Of a stretch of DNA of 64,000 nt, positions 25,824 to 33,450 are shown piece by piece. The translations under genes were made by a program, and so were the position numbers. The stretch is from DATMRF01 sp035566435. GTDB lineage: Bacteria > Verrucomicrobiota > Verrucomicrobiia > Limisphaerales > UBA8199. The notes under the pieces are model-generated. The model saw only the letters and a program-made list of their open reading frames with translations, did not search any database and was not told where the DNA came from. Every line of letters begins with the position of its first letter. The first letter of the stretch is position 1. Location of the stretch: contig DATMRF010000144.1 in assembly GCA_035566435.1 (NCBI GenBank), positions 84,978 to 148,977 on the forward strand, in the 5' to 3' direction.

Positions 25824-27037
25824 GTGCTCGAAAGCGCCGGTTTCCACTCGTGTACGGCCAGGGCCGCCGCGCCCAGCGCGCCGCTGTACTCGCCCATCGT
25901 CGAGTTCACAATTTCCGGCGCGTCCGCGCCGCAATCCCGCAAAAGCTCGCCGGCGCGCTGGCGCAACGGCCCCAACAGGGCCTCGCCCAGAAGCGTCAAC
26001 TGCCCCGCCAGGATCACGCGGGAAGGGTTCAAGGCCAATGATAGCTGGCTCACCGCCCAGCTCAGCATGGCGGCTGCCGCAGTGATGATTTGCAGGGCCA
26101 AGGCATCGTTTTGTTGAACCGCGCGAACCAGGTCGGCAAAAACGGGCGTTGGTTGCCCTGGGCCTTGCGCTTTCCTCGCCCCGGCCGCTCGTCCCCTCGC
26201 CCAGGTGGCCAGAATCGCCCGCGCCGAGGCGACCTCCTGCAGTTCGGCCATCGGCGCCGCTGCTGCAGAGTCGCCGTTGGCAAAAAGCCGCGCCGCCGCG
26301 CGTGAAGGCCAGGGACAGCGCCACCGTCCGATCTCGCCGGCTTGGTACGAGTGGCCACGTTGCAATTGGCCTCCCGCCACGATCCCGGCGCCGATGCCGC
26401 TGCGGATGCCAATGCAGAGCCAATCCCGGACACCTCGCCCCTGGCCAAACCACAATTCCGCCAGTGCCATCGAACGGATGGTGTTTTCGAGGTAAACCGG
26501 CACGCCGAAATGTTTGGCCAGCGGCGCCGCCAGCGCCACGTTGTGCCAGCCTTCGATGTATTTATAATCCACCGCGATCCCTTTGAGCGGATCCACCAGA
26601 CCGGGCACCCCGACACCAATCGCCAGCGGTCGTTCCTGGTTCCCCGGCAGGACTTCAAGAATGGCTTGTTCGATCTTCCTGATGATCCCGGGCACCGAAT
26701 CTGACTTCTGGATGTCCCGGTGGGCCTGCTTAAGCGGCCGGGCGGAGAAATCCACCGCGGTCGCCATGATGCTCCGCGCTTCAAAGTCGACACCGATGAA
26801 CTGGCCGCCGTCCGGATTAAGCCGCAGCGCCGTCGGCGGTCGCCCCGACTCCGAATCCATCTTCTCCGACTCCGCCAGGAAGCCTCCGGTCACAAGCCTC
26901 TCGACGTAGTTGCTCACTGTGGACGGCGCCAGCTTCAGGTTGCGCGAAAGCGCGATCCGGGAAGTGCCGGGATGCGCGCGCACCCGCTTCAGGATATCTG
27001 ATCCGATCGCCGCTCTCTGGTCGGTGCTGAGCTTCAT
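25820..27037 (-). CDS. ROK-family transcriptional regulator lacking the Cys zinc motif
   Basis: 405 residues. An N-terminal winged helix (SRIALSRNLKLAPSTVSNYVERL) is followed by a ROK sugar-kinase-like domain (GVDFEARSIMATAVD, GVGVPGLVDP, IRSGIGAGIV, GEIGRWRC). NagC/Mlc-type ROK proteins normally have a CxCGxxGC zinc site right after GEIGH; here the region reads RWRCPWPSRAAARL and has a single Cys, so the structural zinc site is absent. It is probably the local regulator, first gene of the sugar operon, responding to the sugar or a derivative. The 5' leader holds a candidate operator. Confidence 0.85.
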   Translation of the reverse strand: MKLSTDQRAAIGSDILKRVRAHPGTSRIALSRNLKLAPSTVSNYVERLVTGGFLAESEKMDSESGRPPTALRLNPDGGQFIGVDFEARSIMATAVDFSARPLKQAHRDIQKSDSVPGIIRKIEQAILEVLPGNQERPLAIGVGVPGLVDPLKGIAVDYKYIEGWHNVALAAPLAKHFGVPVYLENTIRSMALAELWFGQGRGVRDWLCIGIRSGIGAGIVAGGQLQRGHSYQAGEIGRWRCPWPSRAAARLFANGDSAAAAPMAELQEVASARAILATWARGRAAGARKAQGPGQPTPVFADLVRAVQQNDALALQIITAAAAMLSWAVSQLSLALNPSRVILAGQLTLLGEALLGPLRQRAGELLRDCGADAPEIVNSTMGEYSGALGAAALAVHEWKPALSST

Positions 27038-27044
27038 TTCGATT

Positions 27045-27064
27045 TATTTCGTATAAAAAATAAT
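27045..27064. promoter_or_regulatory. Candidate operator upstream of ROK gene
   Basis: Perfect 6-bp inverted repeat TTATTT (27045-27050) and AAATAA (27059-27064) with an 8-bp spacer, in an AT-rich island 8 nt upstream of the ROK start codon. Plausible autoregulatory site; not proven. Confidence 0.4.
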
Positions 27065-27177
27065 AAACCCGAGCAGCCCCTTGCAAGGCAAAAAGCATTC
27101 GGCTCACTCATTGACGAAGATTGAATTGGGCGGAAATTGTTGTCACCCTGGCTCGGCGCTGCTTTCGGACCCAAACG

Positions 27178-27567
27178 ATGAATCGGAAGATCATAGTGGT
27201 CATCACGCTGCTCGTGGCCGGACTTCTCGTCGGAGGAGCCCTCATCCTTCGCGGCAGGGGCGAGCGTCCGGCGGTGACTGTGACCGTCCGGATTTCGGTC
27301 ACACCTCCTGTACAGTCGAATTTTGTGGCCGGGCAGGCGAATTCCTCACGGTTCAAGTATTTGATCGGCAAACAAGCGGGCGTTAAACCTATCCAGGCGC
27401 AAAAGCTTTCTGTCAAACCGGTGCCGAACTCCCCGTTATTGGAAGGGCAGGTGGGCGTCTCGACGAAAGACGAGGCCGAACGTTACGTCGCGGGGTTCAT
27501 CGAAACGCTCCAACTCGTGTGCGGCAGCCAAGCCCAGGTAGCCCTCGCTGACAAAACGATTCATTGA
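27178..27567 (+). CDS. Small single-pass membrane protein of unknown function
   Basis: 129 residues from ATG 27178 (frame open from 27121). An N-terminal helix (KIIVVITLLVAGLLVGGALIL) anchors a roughly 100-residue periplasmic part containing VSTKDEAERYVAGFIETLQLVCGSQ. The gene is divergent from the ROK operon and stands alone. No family recognised. The 3' end is followed by a 9-bp stem-loop at 27599-27620. Confidence 0.6.
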   Translation: MNRKIIVVITLLVAGLLVGGALILRGRGERPAVTVTVRISVTPPVQSNFVAGQANSSRFKYLIGKQAGVKPIQAQKLSVKPVPNSPLLEGQVGVSTKDEAERYVAGFIETLQLVCGSQAQVALADKTIH

Positions 27568-27919
27568 CCGCCCGCCCAAGCCTTAGCTAGCGCGGTAGGG
27601 CGCGTTGTCCTCAACGCGCCGAGGCCGTAACCGAATTGCACGACGCGTTTGGTGTGCGGGGCGCTGGCTACCGCTTTTCGCCCCCCTTTCGACACCGCCA
27701 GCAAGCTGGACGCACACTCCCCTAACCGGGACTTCACGGCGAACGCAGAACCTCGACGATGGCCAGAAACTTGCCTTTCTGCACGGATTCTACTCGTTGC
27801 AGGTTGAAGGTTAAAGGTTCCGGATTGACGAAAACCAACTTGCAACCTTCAACTTTCAACCCGCAACTAGTAACTTCCGTGCAGACAATGAAGCCTCTTC
27901 GCTGTGCCGATCACACCCC
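27568..27919. repeat. Gene-free stretch with two inverted repeats
   Basis: 352 nt without a convincing gene. A perfect stem GGCGCGTTG/CAACGCGCC (27599-27607, 27612-27620) with a 4-nt loop sits shortly after the small membrane protein; there is no T-tract. A second imperfect inverted repeat has arms 27796-27819 and 27844-27867 (20 of 24 positions match). Both look like dispersed verrucomicrobial intergenic repeats rather than terminators. Confidence 0.6.
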
Positions 27920-28708
27920 CTACCACATCGCCCAACAACCGTCCGGACCGTATTGCTGCGACCCCCGGTGCAGTCTCATCTTCTTGATCGGCTGCCACGC
28001 GGCCGACCCGTCCATCTTGCCGATATTCCCTCCCGTGGCTCCCAAATCGACCGACGACGCTCCGTCGGCGTTCACGTTCTTGAAATCTCCGTTAGCCTGG
28101 ACGGCTCCGTTCCTGCCATGCGGAATCACCGAACCGCCGTAACCGGGCGACCAGTCGTTCATGTCTGTCAACAAAGGCGAAGTCGGGCTCAGGTTGGTGC
28201 TGACGTCGGTGAGCTTTTGCGGCGACGACCATTCTTCGCTCCCCGGCAGCAACTGCCAAGGCGTGTTGGCGTGTCCCCCCAGGTAGTTATAGCCCAGAAC
28301 AAATCCGTATCCGGCTTCATAATAGCCTTGCGCGGTGTTGAATGGAGCGCCCAGGCTCGGGCAGCCCAGCACTTTGTAGTTGCCGGCATACTGCACCATC
28401 TGCGTGCGGGTTTGCCCCGAGAGCACCGGGATCGAGTCATCCAACACTCCATTGGGCGTATTACTGTCCGATGCGCCGCTGGGCAGCCGTTGTTCGCTGT
28501 CATTGGCGTAAAGGTGGGCCGCCAGCAGGAACTGGCGGACGTTGTTCACGCAACCGGTCCGTTTCGCGCGTTCCTTCGCGCCCGCCAACGCCGGCAAGAG
28601 CAACGCGGCAAGGATGGCGATAATGGCAATAACTACGAGCAGCTCGATCAAGGTAAACGCCAGCCGCCGTTTCAATTCGCCTGAATTTACTGTGGGTCTC
28701 CCACACAT
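27920..28708 (-). CDS. Prepilin-type N-terminal cleavage/methylation domain protein
   Basis: 262 residues. The type IV pilin leader is close to the N-terminus: RRLAFTLIELLVVIAIIAIL, then ALLLPALAGAKERAK. It is followed by CVNNVRQFLLAAHLYANDS and a late G/D-rich segment (HGRNGAVQANGDFKNVNADG). This is the DUF1559-like family, paralogous to the gene at 4974. It begins 10 nt after the end of the minus-strand propeller gene and is probably in its transcript. Exported pseudopilin-like protein of unknown role. Confidence 0.85.
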   Translation of the reverse strand: MCGRPTVNSGELKRRLAFTLIELLVVIAIIAILAALLLPALAGAKERAKRTGCVNNVRQFLLAAHLYANDSEQRLPSGASDSNTPNGVLDDSIPVLSGQTRTQMVQYAGNYKVLGCPSLGAPFNTAQGYYEAGYGFVLGYNYLGGHANTPWQLLPGSEEWSSPQKLTDVSTNLSPTSPLLTDMNDWSPGYGGSVIPHGRNGAVQANGDFKNVNADGASSVDLGATGGNIGKMDGSAAWQPIKKMRLHRGSQQYGPDGCWAMW

Positions 28709-28718
28709 AGATGCTTCC

Positions 28719-30338
28719 TTAAGGTTGTTCGACCGTACTGTAAAACTGACGCGTTTGGCCTGTGCCGATCGTAATAGTCACCCGCGCCTGACCGTTCGCG
28801 TCCAATGCCAGCGGATTGGTCAGGCTGGACCAGGTCGTGCCAGCAGTCCCCAACGCACTGCTGGCCCGCACCGAGATCTTGGACAGGCGAGTCGAGTCGA
28901 TCGGGGTCCCGTTCGCCGTGCCAACCACCAATTGCAGTTGCGTCCGGTTCAGAAATTGCGGCGAAAGCAGCTTCAGCGGCGACGACACAGGGACCGAGGC
29001 ATCCACGCAAATGCCGCCGATAGTGCTTCGGGCGTAGATGCGTCCGTTGCTGAAAGCCGGGCTGTTCCAGCACTTGCCCCGCGCGCTCGGGCTGAAGTTA
29101 AAGGCCTGGTACCGGGCCAACTCGTGGTACGCGTCGGGCGCAGGTTGAACCACGACCAACTGTCCGTCCTCGGTCAGCACCAGCAGATTCGTTCCGACGA
29201 GAATGAGGCCGCCCATCCCGAAATTGTTGGTCGACCATTGCAGATTCCCGGTGGCCAGCTCAATGCAGTTGAGCGGCGTGGTAAGAAACGTAGTGTTGTC
29301 CCCGCACAGCGTATAGATATAGCCTTGAAAGCAGATAGGTGTCATCCAGATGCTGCGGTAATTGAGGCCCGTCTTGTAATAAAGCTGTTGGACCGTCCAC
29401 GTGCCGTTGGTCAGCGTGACTTGCGCGGCGGTTGCGCCCCGGCCATAAGACGCGGTGCAGAAAACGATGTTCGAATAAACCACCGGCGACGCGCCCATCG
29501 AAACGGCGATGGGAAAGAATGGATAAGTGAATTTCCACAGGAAATTACCCGACGTGCGGTCCAGTGAGACCAGGCCCGTCTGAGTGGCAAAAATCACCTG
29601 CCGCACTCCTTGGATCGTCGCCACGATCGGCGTGGTGTGAGTAACACCTTCGTTTTGGGAGCTCCAGGCCAAACCGCCGTCACTCGCGCGAAAGGCCGCC
29701 AGCGTCTGGCTGTCCAGCGCCGTATTCAGGTTTACGAAAACAAGGTCATTATCGAGGCAGGGGGACGCCGCATTGTCCCAGCCGATCCTGCTGGCGCCAT
29801 ACGAAGAGACCAGGTCGTTGCTCCAAGTGACCGCGCCATTCGTAACGTTCAGGCAAACCAGGTGCAGCAGCCCTGAGAGCGCGATGACATGGTCATCTTT
29901 GACCGTAGGCGTTGTGCGCGGACCGTCGCCGGTGTCGTAGGGAAACGCTCCTGCACCGCCGTTAGCATTAACGCTCGGATCCCAGGGCTCAACGTCAATC
30001 GGGGCGGCCCAAATGTTGGTGCCGGTGGCAGCGTCCACCGCGACGCAATATTCCTGCAAAATGCCGCTGCCGTCGTCTTTGGACATCATAGCGAATGCCC
30101 GCCCCTGGCTGACTGCGAACGAGCTAAAACCGTTCGTGAGCGACATGTTCGCCCAAACCACCACCGGACCCGTCGCCGGCCAGTTCGTGGCGATCAGCTC
30201 AGGAGAAATTCCGTCCGTGGTGGGTCCCCGGTACTGCGGCCAGTCGCCGGCCAGAACGCTTGTGGCGCAAAGCATGATCAAACCGATGGCCGCTGTTCTT
30301 CCCTTTTGATCCGCACTGAGCGTAGGAGGCTCGCTCAT
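28719..30338 (-). CDS. Secreted PQQ-like beta-propeller protein
   Basis: 539 residues from ATG 30338 (30344 also possible). The signal peptide ends near TSVLAG and the mature part starts DWPQYRGPTTDGISPE. Blade motifs include CVAVDAATGTNIW, LVSLDRTSGNFLWKF and NCIELATGNLQW. The C-terminal 100 residues (LLSPQFLNRTQLQLVVGTANG to FYSTVEQP) form a separate beta domain, like those that end many exported proteins of this lineage. It is preceded by GA/TC-rich repeats and followed at 10 nt by a prepilin-like gene. Confidence 0.85.
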   Translation of the reverse strand: MSEPPTLSADQKGRTAAIGLIMLCATSVLAGDWPQYRGPTTDGISPELIATNWPATGPVVVWANMSLTNGFSSFAVSQGRAFAMMSKDDGSGILQEYCVAVDAATGTNIWAAPIDVEPWDPSVNANGGAGAFPYDTGDGPRTTPTVKDDHVIALSGLLHLVCLNVTNGAVTWSNDLVSSYGASRIGWDNAASPCLDNDLVFVNLNTALDSQTLAAFRASDGGLAWSSQNEGVTHTTPIVATIQGVRQVIFATQTGLVSLDRTSGNFLWKFTYPFFPIAVSMGASPVVYSNIVFCTASYGRGATAAQVTLTNGTWTVQQLYYKTGLNYRSIWMTPICFQGYIYTLCGDNTTFLTTPLNCIELATGNLQWSTNNFGMGGLILVGTNLLVLTEDGQLVVVQPAPDAYHELARYQAFNFSPSARGKCWNSPAFSNGRIYARSTIGGICVDASVPVSSPLKLLSPQFLNRTQLQLVVGTANGTPIDSTRLSKISVRASSALGTAGTTWSSLTNPLALDANGQARVTITIGTGQTRQFYSTVEQP

Positions 30339-30384
30339 AAACAATATGAAACCCTATCACCGATTGCCTCCCGTGCCAAACGGC

Positions 30385-30500
30385 CAGATCCTCTGGATCC
30401 TCCTCGTCCTCTTTCTTTTCCTCACCTTCCCCCGCCGCGCCGAAGTCTCTCGCCAAGGCGGGTCGTAATCGTCCTCGTCGTCGTCCTCGTAATCGATCCG
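30385..30500. repeat. TC-rich repeat tract
   Basis: Two pyrimidine-rich blocks (30390-30430 and 30465-30500) built from CGTCCTC-type units, in the gap between two propeller genes. They resemble tracts at 4909-4979 and 45620-45665. On the transcribed strand they are purine-rich, GAGGACGA-like. Confidence 0.5.
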
Positions 30501-30510
30501 CCCTCCCGCT

Positions 30511-31800
30511 CTACTCAGACCCCACGCAAAACAGATGCTTCTCCCCTCGAATCAAAATCCGATTTGCTGCCGGGACCGGCGAAGCGATGACTCGCTCCCC
30601 CATTTTGTTCTCCGCCAGCAGCTCAAACTTCCCTTCCACTCCTGCCACAAATACCGTTCCATCCTCCCGCGCCGCGTAGAGCTTTCCGCCCGCAACCATT
30701 GGGGATGCATAATAATTCGCACTGGCCTTGGGGAACGCATCCCGCCACTGCGTTTTCCCGGTCGCCGGGTCGAGACATTCGATTTCCCCGCGGTCTCGCA
30801 ACAGGTAAACGCGGCCCTCGTATTCCACCGGCGTGGGTACGAACGTGCCCGTGTCCTCGCGCTTCCACAAGCGGTGCGTGGTCGTGACATCGCCGGCACC
30901 GCCCAGTCGGGTGCCATAGAGCAGCGGTTGACCGCGATCCGACCGCCCGCTGGCCACTACCACAGCCTGGCCTGCCACCACCGGTGACGCGACCGCCGGC
31001 CAGTTCGGTTTCGATTCGGGGTTGAAATCGCCGCTCCACCACAGCAGCTTGCCGTCCGCCGCATCGTGCGCCGTCAGATGCTGTCCGCCCCAGACCAGCA
31101 GCGCTTCCTTGCCGTGATGCTGAATCAGCAGCGGTGACGTGTAGGCGTTATCGCCTTCCACCGGCGTCTCGTAATTGCGCGCAACTTTCCAGTGAAGCTC
31201 GCCGTTCGCCTTGCCGAAGGCCGCCAGCCATGACTCTCCGTGATGCATACGGGCGATGACCACATCGTTCTCGGTCAACACAGGCGATGTCCCTTGGTCC
31301 CAGTAAAGCGTCTCCGGGCCGAACCCCTCGATCAGATTCGTCTGCCATCGCACCTTGCCGTCGAAATCCAGCGCGGCGAGCGTGCCGCTCTTAAAATAGA
31401 CAAACAGACTCTTGCCGTCGGTGGCGGGCGACGGATTGCTGCCCGACCCGTTCCGATGCCGGCCGGCCTGTTCCTTTCCAAAGATGGTCTGCCACAGCCC
31501 TTTTCCGGTCCAGTCAAAAGCCAGCGCCGCGTCCGCGCCGTTCGTCGGCGCGGACAGGTAGATCCGTTTGTCCCAAACGATTGGCGTCGAGCAGCCCTTG
31601 CCGGGCAGCTCAGTGCTCCAAGCCACATCCGTCGCGTCCCACCTCACCGGATAGTTGCCTTGAGCGGTGCTGCCGTTGTCCCGCGGCCCTCGCCAGTGCG
31701 GCCAGTTCACGGAATCTTCGGCGTTGACCGGGGAGGCGGCCAGCGAGAGCAGACCAACCGCAGTCAGCCAACGGGTCTCGCGGAAAAACCTCGACACCAT
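30511..31800 (-). CDS. Secreted PQQ-like beta-propeller protein
   Basis: 429 residues from ATG 31800 (frame open to 31821). The signal peptide ends near ASPVNAED and the mature start is NWPHWRGPRDNGST. Blade motifs include LAALDFDGKVRWQ and ECLDPATGKTQW, and the end FVAGVEGKFELLAENKMGE is shared in style with the propeller at 7301. It is the last gene of a minus-strand set with cytochromes, a porin and a TonB-like lipoprotein, so a redox link is possible but unproven. Confidence 0.85.
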   Translation of the reverse strand: MVSRFFRETRWLTAVGLLSLAASPVNAEDSVNWPHWRGPRDNGSTAQGNYPVRWDATDVAWSTELPGKGCSTPIVWDKRIYLSAPTNGADAALAFDWTGKGLWQTIFGKEQAGRHRNGSGSNPSPATDGKSLFVYFKSGTLAALDFDGKVRWQTNLIEGFGPETLYWDQGTSPVLTENDVVIARMHHGESWLAAFGKANGELHWKVARNYETPVEGDNAYTSPLLIQHHGKEALLVWGGQHLTAHDAADGKLLWWSGDFNPESKPNWPAVASPVVAGQAVVVASGRSDRGQPLLYGTRLGGAGDVTTTHRLWKREDTGTFVPTPVEYEGRVYLLRDRGEIECLDPATGKTQWRDAFPKASANYYASPMVAGGKLYAAREDGTVFVAGVEGKFELLAENKMGERVIASPVPAANRILIRGEKHLFCVGSE

Positions 31801-31857
31801 GAATGCTTCCATGCCGGTCATTCAACGCCGAACCCGGTCGGATCTCAAGCGTAAGCC

Positions 31858-32598
31858 TCACCTCTGCAAGATATACAAGAAAGGGGACTGGACCCACCGT
31901 TTTTCACCGGGCGGGAACTTCCATTTCCTTTGGACCCAACTAACCGTATGATCATCCAGCTCCTTATGTCCGCTGCTCACAATCGCCCGAGCACTTTCGA
32001 TCTCGCCGGACGGCGCAACCTTCACCTCGACGATTACTAATCCCGTTTCCCTTCGCTGCATGATGCCAACGGGGTAATAAGGCGGCGGATAAAACCCACC
32101 TGGCGGAGGCTGTGCCTTGGGATAAACAATCGGAGCAATAAACTGGCGCAAGTCGGCCTCTTCAGCTTTTGCCGTCGGCATTTTCCAATGCTTCTCCACC
32201 CAGTCCCGCGTGTACTCGTCGTATAACTTCGCCTGGCTAGGTTTGGAAATGACCACCTTTTGAATCGAACCATCTCGAGCTGCGGAAATGGTCAGCTCCA
32301 AAGCCGCGTATTTACTCAGCAGAAAGGCCGCTTCCGGCAGCACCGGGGGCGGACGCTCCGGGTCGATGGGCCCGCCGGCAGGTTCCTCCGTTCCGGCCGC
32401 GGATTGCGCTTCCATTGCGGGCCGCGACGCCGAGGTCGATTGGCACCCGGTCGCGGATAACGCCGCCACCATCACCCAACTTGGCCACCATCCCGCCCGC
32501 ACCGCCAACCACCCCACGAGCGCTGAACTTGTCATGGCTGCATGAAACCACAGCCACAACCCGCGATCAATTCCGTGCTCCGTTCGTGGGTCACTCAA
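31858..32598 (-). CDS. Lipoprotein with two TonB C-terminal-like domains
   Basis: 246 residues from ATG 32598, overlapping the cytochrome gene by 8 nt; an ATG at 32535 gives a shorter leader. A hydrophobic segment ends in the lipobox-like LSATGC. Two beta-alpha-beta modules resemble the TonB C-terminal domain: one around LELTISAARDGSIQKVVISKPS and one around GLVIVEVKVAPSGEIESARAIVSSGHKELDDHTVSWVQRKWKFPPG. No Pro-rich periplasm-spanning linker or inner-membrane TonB anchor is seen, so it is not a classical energy transducer. Confidence 0.7.
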   Translation of the reverse strand: MSDPRTEHGIDRGLWLWFHAAMTSSALVGWLAVRAGWWPSWVMVAALSATGCQSTSASRPAMEAQSAAGTEEPAGGPIDPERPPPVLPEAAFLLSKYAALELTISAARDGSIQKVVISKPSQAKLYDEYTRDWVEKHWKMPTAKAEEADLRQFIAPIVYPKAQPPPGGFYPPPYYPVGIMQRRETGLVIVEVKVAPSGEIESARAIVSSGHKELDDHTVSWVQRKWKFPPGEKRWVQSPFLYILQR

Positions 32599-33406
32599 AT
32601 TCGCTCTTCTGCGGAGCGGCTCTTGCTCCTTCAGGATCGGGCGGCTGCATGCGAAGGAACTTTACTTCGTCCGGGGTGACCTCCAGTCCGACGTTCCCAA
32701 ACGAATTGTAAACGAAGGTCAGCACGTTGGCGATATCGTCGTCGCCAAGGGGAAACTTAGGCATGCTATTGTTGAATTTCCTTCCGTTGACAATCACCTC
32801 TCCCTGCCGGCCATTGATCACGATTTTTATCGCTCGGTTCTTGTCCGCATTCAAAAAATCCGAGCTCGCCAGGGGCGGAAACACATTCGGCAGCCCTTGG
32901 CCCGTTGGCTGATGACAGGCCGCGCAGATGGAGGTAAACAGCCGCCGGCCAAGCTCGATTCTCTCAGTTTTGGATTTTGGTCCGCCGGCCGGAGGTGCCA
33001 CGCCACGGACCCCGCCCCCAGTCACCCAATTCCGGATTGTTAACCGTTCCTCGTCGGTGAGCGCCAGCGATTCAGGACTATTCGCGATGGGCATTGATTC
33101 CTTGAAATAAGTTCCCTTCCAGGCGTCCCACACCCTTCTCTTGATCTCCCACCGGTCAGCAGAAGCCGTCCGGTAATCCAGCCAGTTGTACACAAACCGG
33201 GCCTGCTCGTTATGACATCGGGAGCACTTGCCCATGATGATAGGCAATACGTCCCTGAGGTACGTTGGTGCTTGATTTGTCGATTCGGTCGCTGCGGCTG
33301 CGCTCTGCGCCAAAGCCCGGCCGCTCGCTGCGCACGTGAGCGCGGCCAGCAGGCACGCTCGAATTAACCGCGACCGCTTGCCGTTAGGACATATGAACGT
33401 GTGCAT
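32591..33406 (-). CDS. Diheme c-type cytochrome
   Basis: 271 residues with a cleavable leader (LACLLAALTCAASGRALAQ-like). Two heme motifs are visible: CSRCH at about 61-65 and CAACH at about 161-165. Possible axial Met residues lie in SMPIAN and NSMPKFPLGDDDIA. The second half is a class I cytochrome c ending with GNVGLEVTPDEVKFLR, a tail seen in cytochromes attached to copper nitrite reductases and similar enzymes. It follows the porin by 44 nt. Periplasmic electron carrier; partners unknown. Confidence 0.85.
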   Translation of the reverse strand: MHTFICPNGKRSRLIRACLLAALTCAASGRALAQSAAAATESTNQAPTYLRDVLPIIMGKCSRCHNEQARFVYNWLDYRTASADRWEIKRRVWDAWKGTYFKESMPIANSPESLALTDEERLTIRNWVTGGGVRGVAPPAGGPKSKTERIELGRRLFTSICAACHQPTGQGLPNVFPPLASSDFLNADKNRAIKIVINGRQGEVIVNGRKFNNSMPKFPLGDDDIANVLTFVYNSFGNVGLEVTPDEVKFLRMQPPDPEGARAAPQKSEFE

Positions 33407-33450
33407 AACTGAATTGGTAATGATTGGTTTGGACGTTCAACCCGAAGGTT

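Noticed and set aside
27599..27620. Rho-independent terminator after the small membrane protein
   Set aside because: Good stem but no T-tract follows; it is part of a larger palindromic repeat.
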